From Nocardia brasiliensis (GTDB lineage Bacteria > Actinomycetota > Actinomycetes > Mycobacteriales > Mycobacteriaceae), in NCBI RefSeq assembly GCF_011801125.1, contig NZ_CP046171.1, forward strand, positions 7,130,001 through 7,194,000: a stretch of 64,000 nt of DNA. Direction: 5' to 3'. Positions 58,123 through 64,000 of the stretch are shown piece by piece; position 1 is the first letter of the stretch, and each line of letters opens with the position of its first letter. The position numbers and the translations under genes are program-made. Below the pieces are notes generated by a model, which did no database searches, was not told the origin of the DNA, and was given only the letters and a program-made list of their open reading frames with translations.

Positions 58123-58162
58123 CCCCTCCGAACCCCTCCGAACCCCTCAGAGCCCCTCTAGA
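58123..58162. repeat. Four phased 10-bp direct repeats upstream of the ATPase promoter
   Basis: CCCCTCCGAA, CCCCTCCGAA, CCCCTCAGAG, CCCCTCTAGA in tandem with exact 10-bp spacing (58123-58162). They end 3 bp from the -35, all on one face of the helix. Typical of a cooperative activator or iteron-like binding site. Confidence 0.8.
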
Positions 58163-58683
58163 TCTTCCGACCTGGGCAGGTGAGGACGGGCAGCTTCTCG
58201 CTCCTGAAGACTTCCCGCCCCTGCTTCCTCATCCTGGCCATTCTGAGCTGAGGGAGTCGTGTCAAGGCGCTACTCCCTTCATTCGGCCGAGTGAGTCAGA
58301 CAATCGGGCCATGAGGAGGCAGGGAGCTGCGCGACCGCGGTCCGTCCACCCAGCTCAGCCAATTCTTTGACCACGGCCATAGCGGGACTCGGGGCTGGTG
58401 TCGGATGGGACTGACCATGGCTCGATGTGCGGAAGGTGGCATCGTGCACCCTCGCGTCCAGTGGCCGAGTACCAAGTCGGTGCCGGTACCGCTGGAACTC
58501 GTCGCGATGCTCGAAGAGTCCGCAGCGCACCTGTGGCCTGACGCGGACGAGACCACGCGCCTCGCGATTGGGGCCGCGATCCGGGATCGGCCTGGTTCCG
58601 CTGCGTGCTCCCTGCGTGCCGAGACAGACGAGCAGGGACTCAGAGGCGGGCAATGATGACCAGGAAACGCAGGTAGAAGGTGC
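58163..58683. other. Spacer between the ATPase region and ccsB, no firm gene
   Basis: One plus-strand ORF (58405-58656) contains WPSTKSVPVPLELVAMLEES and HLWPDADETTRLAIGAA, which looks partly protein-like, but there is no SD and no recognised family. I treat it as unproven. Otherwise non-coding. Confidence 0.4.
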
Positions 58684-59652
58684 TTAGTTGAGGCCCGCGT
58701 AGCTGTGCAGGCCGCTGATCACCATGTTGATGATGAAGAGGTTGAAGAGCATGGCTATGAAGGCGGCTACGTTGATCCAGGCGGCTTTGGTGTCGCGCCA
58801 GCCGGAAGTCGCGCGGGCGTGCAGGTAGGCGGCGTAGAGGACCCAGGCGATGAAGGAGCAGGTTTCTTTGGGGTCCCAGCCCCAGAAGCGGCCCCAGGCG
58901 GCTTCGGCCCAGATGGCGCCGAGGATGACGCCGGCGCCGAAGAGGGGGAAGCCGATGATGGTGGTTTTGTAGGCGAGGCGGTCCAGGGTGCGGGCATCGG
59001 GGAGGCGGCGCGCGATGGCGCCGAGGACGCCGGCGGATTCCGCGCCGTCGGGCTGGCGCAGCCGGAACAGGAACAGCAGGCTGGCGACACCGGCGAACAG
59101 GAACACACCGCTGCCGATGCTGACGATGGTGACGTGCACGGGCAGCCAGAAGGACTTCAGCGCGGGAACTACCGGGGCGGCGTCGGCGTAGAGCACGGTG
59201 CCCGCGAGGAACAGCAGCACCAGCACGGGGACGAGCAGGAACACCCACATCGCCCGATACCGCGGCTCACGCAGGAACAGCACACCGACGACGACGGCCG
59301 CGGCGGTCGCCATGGTGACGAACTCGTACATGTTGCCGAGCGGGAAACGATGGGTGGCGAACCCGCGCAATACGATCGAGGCGACGTGCAGCGCGATCGC
59401 GACGACGAGCACCGAGAACGCGGTGTTGCCGAGCCGCTCGGACAACGGCTTGGCGGACGGGACATCGATGCGACCAGGCACCGCGGGATCGACGGCGGAC
59501 CCACCGACGGACACCAGTTCGCGTTCGGCGACCTGACGGCTGCGCGCGGTGGCGTACTGCCAGATGAGCAGCACGAGCACCAGCGCATAGACCACGATCG
59601 CGGTCTTGAACGAGAAATCGCTGTAGCGCGCGATGGTCTCGTTGATCGGCAT
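58684..59652 (-). CDS. ccsB: Cytochrome c biogenesis protein CcsB (CcsA/ResC type)
   Basis: 322 residues, eight transmembrane helices. Haem-handling motif WGRFWGWDPKETCSFIAWVL (about 245-264) and the flanking His residues typical of CcsA. With ResB it forms System II haem lyase that attaches haem to apocytochrome on the outer face. Two bp after the resB stop. Syntenic with Rv0529. Confidence 0.95.
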   Translation of the reverse strand: MPINETIARYSDFSFKTAIVVYALVLVLLIWQYATARSRQVAERELVSVGGSAVDPAVPGRIDVPSAKPLSERLGNTAFSVLVVAIALHVASIVLRGFATHRFPLGNMYEFVTMATAAAVVVGVLFLREPRYRAMWVFLLVPVLVLLFLAGTVLYADAAPVVPALKSFWLPVHVTIVSIGSGVFLFAGVASLLFLFRLRQPDGAESAGVLGAIARRLPDARTLDRLAYKTTIIGFPLFGAGVILGAIWAEAAWGRFWGWDPKETCSFIAWVLYAAYLHARATSGWRDTKAAWINVAAFIAMLFNLFIINMVISGLHSYAGLN

Positions 59653-59654
59653 CT

Positions 59655-61337
59655 CTAGTCTCCCGTGGTCTTCGCGTCGGACGGATCGTCCAGCAGGCGC
59701 GCACGCAGCTGCTCGAACTCACCACCCCAGCCCGCTTGGTCGGTCCGGGCCAGCCCGCCCATCTCTACTACAGTGCGTCGTTTATCCAAGGTACCGGCTG
59801 CGTCCTCGGCCGGGTAGACCCGGACCCAGATCCGGCGCCGCTTCACCAGCAGCGAGACCAGCAGGCCGAGCATCATGATCACCGCGCTCACCAGCACCCA
59901 CTGTTGCGCTGGATCGTGCGACACCTGCAGGTTCGCGAACTCCTGCGCGCCGTCGAAGGTCACCTTGGTGCCGTTGGGCAGCGTGGTCGATTCGCCGGGG
60001 CGCAGGTTCACCCTGGCCTCCTTGGTCAAGCGGCCCTGCTTGACCTGCTCGGTGTCGAGCGCGAACAGCGACTGCGGCCTGCCGGTGTCGAGGCCGGTGT
60101 CGCCGCGGTAGATGTCGACCGCGACGGCCGGATCGTTCATCGCGGGGAACGACGAGGTCATCAGGCTGCCGTGGAACAGCGCGGTCGGCGCGAACAGTCC
60201 TTCGATGGCGATCTGGTTCTTGCGGCGCTGCTCGTCGGTGGCGTACATGCCGCCCGGCGGGTCGATCCGCAGCACGCCGCTGGACAGGAACGTCATCGCG
60301 TCGTCGGGGCGCCACTGGATGGACTCGGTCCGGGTCTGCCCGTCCGGGAAGGTGACGGTGAACTTCGGCGCGTAACCGTGGCCCTGCAAGTAGATTCGGT
60401 CCCCTGCGACCCGCAGCGGATGGTTCACCTGGATCTTGGTGGAACGCCAGGTGTCGGTCCGCAGATCGTCCCCGGCCTGGTATTCGATGTTCGAGGTGAA
60501 CATCTCGGCCTGGCCGTTGGTCAGGTAGTCGGCCTTGAAGTCCTTGACCCGCACGCAGATCGGCGTCATGCCGGTGCCGTCGTTGACGTTGCCCGCCTTG
60601 AACGAGTCGAACACCGCGGGCGAGGTGGTGCAGAAGCCGGGGCCGTCGTTCGCGATGACGATCACGTTGCCCTCGTAGCCGAACAACTTGCCCACCGCGA
60701 TGGCGACGAGCAGGCCGACCAGCGCCAGATGGAAGACCAGGTTGCCGAGTTCGCGGGTGTAGCCCTTCTCCGCGGACAGCGTGATCTCGCCGTCCCTGGT
60801 GCCGGGCCGGACCTCGGTGCGCCAACCGCGCAGCCCGGTGCGCACCCGCGCGAGCACCTCGTCGGGGGTCTGGTCGGCGGTGCCGGAGTAGTGGTGCGGC
60901 AACCGGGTCAGGTTGCGCGGCGCGCGCACCGGCGGGGTGCGCAGCGCGCGGTAGTGGTCGAAGCAGCGCGGCAGGATGCAGCCGACCAGCGAAATGAACA
61001 GCAGCACATAGATCGCCGTGAACCAGAAGCTGCCGAACACGTCGAACAACTCGAACCGGTCCATCCACGGTCCGAGCGTGGGCCGGTTCGCGATGTACTG
61101 GGCGACCTTCTGCTCGTTCAGGCTGCGCTGCGGCAGCAAGGCGCCGGGGATCGCGGCGAGCGCGAGCAGGAACAGCAGCACCAGCGCGGTGCGCATGCTG
61201 GTGAGCCCGCGCCAGGTGTTGCGGACGAAGGCCAGCGCGCGGCCGGGCAGCGACTGCCGCGGCGGCCTGCCCGGTCCGGCGGCCTGCTGCTGCGTCACCA
61301 CCGAGGAATCGTCACCGCGCATCGAATCGACACTCAT
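59655..61337 (-). CDS. resB: Cytochrome c biogenesis protein ResB
   Basis: 560 residues. An N-terminal cytoplasmic Gln/Pro segment, three transmembrane helices early (about 40-65, 95-115, 190-210), a large extracytoplasmic domain (about 215-470), and a last helix near 490 ([18 protein letters not shown]). Partner of CcsB. Its ATG overlaps the ccdA stop by 4 nt. Syntenic with Rv0528. Confidence 0.94.
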   Translation of the reverse strand: MSVDSMRGDDSSVVTQQQAAGPGRPPRQSLPGRALAFVRNTWRGLTSMRTALVLLFLLALAAIPGALLPQRSLNEQKVAQYIANRPTLGPWMDRFELFDVFGSFWFTAIYVLLFISLVGCILPRCFDHYRALRTPPVRAPRNLTRLPHHYSGTADQTPDEVLARVRTGLRGWRTEVRPGTRDGEITLSAEKGYTRELGNLVFHLALVGLLVAIAVGKLFGYEGNVIVIANDGPGFCTTSPAVFDSFKAGNVNDGTGMTPICVRVKDFKADYLTNGQAEMFTSNIEYQAGDDLRTDTWRSTKIQVNHPLRVAGDRIYLQGHGYAPKFTVTFPDGQTRTESIQWRPDDAMTFLSSGVLRIDPPGGMYATDEQRRKNQIAIEGLFAPTALFHGSLMTSSFPAMNDPAVAVDIYRGDTGLDTGRPQSLFALDTEQVKQGRLTKEARVNLRPGESTTLPNGTKVTFDGAQEFANLQVSHDPAQQWVLVSAVIMMLGLLVSLLVKRRRIWVRVYPAEDAAGTLDKRRTVVEMGGLARTDQAGWGGEFEQLRARLLDDPSDAKTTGD

Positions 61338-62167
61338 ATCGGCAGCGTCACCTCGGAGACGAAGGCGTCACGCACCCAGCCGACGAATTGATCCCAGATC
61401 CCGGTCACCAGGGCCGCGCCCACCGCGACCAGCAGCAGCCCGCCGATGATCTGGATGGTGCGCGAATTGCGCCGCAACCACCCGACACCGCGCAGCGCGC
61501 TGGCCGAACCGAAGGCCAGGATCACGAACGGCAGGCCGAGGCCGAGGCAGTAGGCGACGATCAACGCCACCCCGCGCACGGCGGTGGTGCCGTCGGTGCC
61601 CGCGGCCACCGCCATCACACCGGACAGGGTCGGGCCGAGGCACGGCGTCCAGCCGAGCGCGAAGACCCCGCCGAGCAGCGGCGCGCCCGCGATGCTGGTG
61701 AGCCGGCGCGGCTGCATCCTGGTGTCGCGCTGCAGGGCGGGCACCAGACCAATGAACACCAGCCCCATCAGGATCGTGACGACGCCGCCGATCCGTTGCA
61801 GCAGTTCACGATTGACGTTGAGCGTCTGGATGACGCCGAAAACCGTCGCGGTGGCGAGCACGAAAACCACCGTGAAACCCGCGACGAACAGTCCCGCCGC
61901 ACCCGCGACCCGCAGCCGTCCGCTCCGCGCGGAGGTGTACAGCGCGACCGAACCGCCCTGTGTCCCTTTGGCTTGCGCGACCGTCGCGGGCGGCGCCTCG
62001 GCGCCGACCAGCCCGGCCAGGTAGGACAGGTACCCGGGCACCAGCGGCACGACACACGGCGACGCGAACGACACCAGCCCCGCCAGCAGGCAGGCACCGA
62101 GGGCAAGCAGCAACGGTCCGGTCGCCGCGGTCTGCTGGAACGAATCTCCTACGGCGGCCAGCACCAT
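61334..62167 (-). CDS. ccdA: Thiol-disulfide transmembrane transporter CcdA
   Basis: 277 residues from ATG 62167; a GTG at 62209 would add 14. Six transmembrane helices, with the redox Cys pair in [20 protein letters not shown] and [18 protein letters not shown]. It carries reducing power to TlpA-type proteins that keep apocytochrome Cys reduced. Order tlpA-ccdA-resB-ccsB is conserved. Syntenic with Rv0527. Confidence 0.94.
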   Translation of the reverse strand: MVLAAVGDSFQQTAATGPLLLALGACLLAGLVSFASPCVVPLVPGYLSYLAGLVGAEAPPATVAQAKGTQGGSVALYTSARSGRLRVAGAAGLFVAGFTVVFVLATATVFGVIQTLNVNRELLQRIGGVVTILMGLVFIGLVPALQRDTRMQPRRLTSIAGAPLLGGVFALGWTPCLGPTLSGVMAVAAGTDGTTAVRGVALIVAYCLGLGLPFVILAFGSASALRGVGWLRRNSRTIQIIGGLLLVAVGAALVTGIWDQFVGWVRDAFVSEVTLPI

Positions 62168-62195
62168 CACCGCGCCACCGTGCTCGACGCGCGAT

Positions 62196-62447
62196 TCACC
62201 CGGCGTCACCGTCCGGTGTCTGCTCGACCGGCTCCTCGTCGCCGCGCACCACGATGCGCGGCTCGCTCGGTCCCTCGGCCGCGCCGAACAGCACGCCGAA
62301 GTCGAGCAGCGAGTCCGCGGCTACGCTGCGCGGCACCGTGGCGATGCCCTTCCATCGGTCGTCCACGGCCCAGGCTCCGCCGATGCGGCGAGCCCCCTGC
62401 CGGGGTCGACAGGCACGCAGGGTACGGGTGCGGCGATCGCGATTCAC
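62196..62447 (-). CDS. Small ORF between tlpA and ccdA (83 aa), not usually noticed
   Basis: GTG 62447 overlaps the tlpA TGA (GTGA), stop TGA at 62196. 83 residues: Arg-rich N-terminus ([20 protein letters not shown]), then [20 protein letters not shown] and an acidic tail ([16 protein letters not shown]). Third codon positions are GC-rich like the neighbours. If the GTG at 62209 is used, it overlaps ccdA by 14 nt. No family recognised. Likely translated by coupling; function unknown. Confidence 0.55.
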   Translation of the reverse strand: MNRDRRTRTLRACRPRQGARRIGGAWAVDDRWKGIATVPRSVAADSLLDFGVLFGAAEGPSEPRIVVRGDEEPVEQTPDGDAG

Positions 62448-63085
62448 TGTGCTTCCTCCGAGGCGATTTTTTGAACGATCGGTTGCAGATCGTCGGCGAG
62501 CAACGCGCGCAGGAACACCGCGGCGACGCGGTGCTGACGATCCAAGACGAGGGTGGTGGGGATGACGCTGGTCGGGAAGTTCCCGCCGAGCGCGAGCAGC
62601 GTACGCATGGACGGGTCGTAGATGGACGGGTAGCCGACCTTGTTGTCGACCACGAAGTCCTGCGCCTTGTCCTGCTGCGGGTCTCGGACATTGATACCGA
62701 GGAAGGCAACGCCGCTGTCTTTCGTTGCCTCGTAGACCCTTTCGAGCGCGGGGGCCTCGGCGCGGCAGGGCCCGCACCACTGTCCCCACAGGTTGAGCAC
62801 CACGACCTTGCCCGCGAAGTCGGCGACCGAGACGGTCTTGCCCGCGGTCATCAGGTCGGGCCCGGACAGCGGGCCGATGGTGCCGCGCGCGCTGGGCGGA
62901 TCGTAGAAGATCTCGGTTTTGCCACCGGGCGAGACGAATTCGAAGGTGCCGCCCGAGGCCACCGCGTCGGTACCGCCGGAACACCCCGTGACCCCGGCGA
63001 GCAGGGCCAGGCATGCCAGGAGAGCGGGCACCACCCGCCGGGCCGCACGGGCGGGCGGGTTGCCGAACGCGGTGGTGGCGATCAT
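62444..63085 (-). CDS. Thioredoxin-like lipoprotein (ResA/TlpA type)
   Basis: 213 residues from ATG 63085, which overlaps the phosphatase stop. Lipobox GVTGC (Cys35) after a signal peptide, then an extracytoplasmic thioredoxin fold with active site WCGPC (103-107), Pro in GNFPTSVIPTTLVLD (cis-Pro loop). It reduces apocytochrome c Cys residues, fed by CcdA. Syntenic with Rv0526. Confidence 0.95.
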   Translation of the reverse strand: MIATTAFGNPPARAARRVVPALLACLALLAGVTGCSGGTDAVASGGTFEFVSPGGKTEIFYDPPSARGTIGPLSGPDLMTAGKTVSVADFAGKVVVLNLWGQWCGPCRAEAPALERVYEATKDSGVAFLGINVRDPQQDKAQDFVVDNKVGYPSIYDPSMRTLLALGGNFPTSVIPTTLVLDRQHRVAAVFLRALLADDLQPIVQKIASEEAQ

Positions 63086-64000
63086 GCGCCGTGTACCGCG
63101 GGGTCCGAACCGCCGGCGGGCTCGGAGTAGACGATGTCGACGAGGGTGTCGCCCTGGTAGACCAGCGAGGTCAGCGAAGCGAGCGAGCACTGACGCACCC
63201 GGGGGTCGTGCCAGAGCCGCTGGCCCTGCAGGAATCGGCGCAGTGTCCAGACCGGCAGCTGATGCGAGACGAGCACGACCTCGCGCCCGGCCGCCTCCAC
63301 CCGCGCCTTGTTGACCGCGGCCAGCATGCGGTGCGCGATCTGCAGGTAGGGCTCGCCCCAGGACGGCGTGAACGGGTCGCGCAACTTCCACCAGTGCCGC
63401 GGCTTGCGCAGCGCGCCGTCGCCGACCGAGACCCGCAGGCCCTCGAACGTATTGCCCGCCTCGATCAGGTTCTCGTCGGTGCGCACGATCAATTGATGCT
63501 GCGCGGCAATGGGTTCGGCGGTCTCCTGCGCGCGCTGCAGCGGCGAGGCGATGACCATCGCGATGTCGTGGTCGGCCAGCGCCCGCGCGACCGCGCCCGC
63601 CTGCGAGCGGCCGGTCACCGAGAGGCTGAAGCCGGGCAGCCTGCCGTAGAGGATCCCGTTCGGGTTGTGCACCTCGCCGTGGCGCAGCACGTGCACGATC
63701 GTCTCCACCGGTTCGGTGCTGTGCCGCAGCGCCGCCGATGACGGCTGCTTGGCCGCGGAATCGGCTGCGGCCCGGTCTGTTTCGGCGACCGCGGGGGTCG
63801 GCCGCACGCTACCGGACGCGGCGGCGGCGAACTGCGCGCCCGCGTCGACGACCGTCGAATCGGCGGTCTCGGGCTCGGTCCCGGCTTCGGCGACCGGCGC
63901 GGCGGCATCGGTGAGCGCGGCGGTCTCGGCCGCGGCGATCTCCGGATCGGCGCTTGCCGGGACGTCGGCGTCCGGCGTCTCGGCCGGTGCTGCGGCTTCG
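63082..64000 (-). CDS. Histidine phosphatase family protein, 5' end beyond window
   Basis: Catalytic HVLRHGEVHNPNGILYGRLP (from about residue 37 counting from GTG 63807), second His in VVLVSHQLPVWTLRRF. The frame stays open past 64000 with a low-complexity Ala/Glu/Pro/Asp-rich stretch of strong coding bias (for example AAETAALTDAAAPVAEAG), so the real protein is longer or starts at GTG 63807. The mycobacterial orthologue (Rv0525) is 202 residues without this extension. First gene of the cytochrome operon; role unknown. Confidence 0.85.
   Translation of the reverse strand, partial: EAAAPAETPDADVPASADPEIAAAETAALTDAAAPVAEAGTEPETADSTVVDAGAQFAAAASGSVRPTPAVAETDRAAADSAAKQPSSAALRHSTEPVETIVHVLRHGEVHNPNGILYGRLPGFSLSVTGRSQAGAVARALADHDIAMVIASPLQRAQETAEPIAAQHQLIVRTDENLIEAGNTFEGLRVSVGDGALRKPRHWWKLRDPFTPSWGEPYLQIAHRMLAAVNKARVEAAGREVVLVSHQLPVWTLRRFLQGQRLWHDPRVRQCSLASLTSLVYQGDTLVDIVYSEPAGGSDPAVHGA

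Noticed and set aside
58123..58162. Plasmid or prophage replication origin (iterons plus ORC-like ATPase)
   Set aside because: Only four short repeats, no AT-rich unwinding region of normal length, no plasmid or phage genes nearby. A promoter-binding role explains the position better.

Overview
The window is high-GC DNA with strong codon bias from an actinomycete of the Mycobacteriales, most likely Nocardia. The evidence is gene content and order. A complete mce operon, a mycolate-type HadAB dehydratase, rpl/nus/sec genes interleaved with tRNA-Trp, -Met and -Thr, and a dispersed menaquinone locus followed by cytochrome c maturation genes reproduce the Mycobacterium tuberculosis segment around Rv0525-Rv0566 and Rv0634-Rv0655. 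The species is an inference.

1-10.1 kb (minus strand): one operon encoding a lipid importer, mceG ATPase, two YrbE permeases, MceA-F, and the start of an Mce-associated protein cut by the window edge. Nearly all junctions are 1-4 nt overlaps or short gaps. 10.3-18.7 kb (minus): rplL, rplJ (with a terminator-like hairpin in its leader), rplA, rplK, nusG, secE, tRNA-Trp, a fused hadAB and rpmG, interrupted by an MFS exporter and an FMN reductase. tRNA-Met, tRNA-Thr, yajQ and tRNA-Tyr follow.

20-29 kb: MarR regulator, htpX, polyprenyl diphosphate synthase, menJ-type reductase, a Ddn-like protein with its PadR regulator, a frameshifted VOC gene, a mannosyltransferase and menG. 29-35 kb: a 1395-residue nitrate reductase fused to its own NADPH flavoprotein, then an aldo/keto reductase and divergent TetR. 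36-50 kb: menD, menB, menE and menA with a hotdog thioesterase, a DrrAB-type exporter and a large BTAD/NB-ARC regulator. menC is not in the window.

50-53 kb: a ClpN-domain protein behind a small autoregulator with a double palindromic operator, an L-cysteine desulfhydrase (Cds1-like) and bldC. 53.2-56.8 kb is a decay zone: a regulator remnant, degenerate ~150-bp repeats, and frameshifted HD-domain and Nudix genes around one intact luciferase-like oxidoreductase. 56.8-58.2 kb holds an AAA ATPase of unknown role with a consensus leaderless promoter and four perfectly phased 10-bp repeats just upstream of the -35. This is the most unusual locus in the window. 58.7-64 kb (minus) is the System II cytochrome c operon: histidine phosphatase, thioredoxin-like lipoprotein, a previously easy-to-miss small ORF, ccdA, resB and ccsB.

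No CRISPR array, insertion sequence, prophage or rRNA gene was seen.
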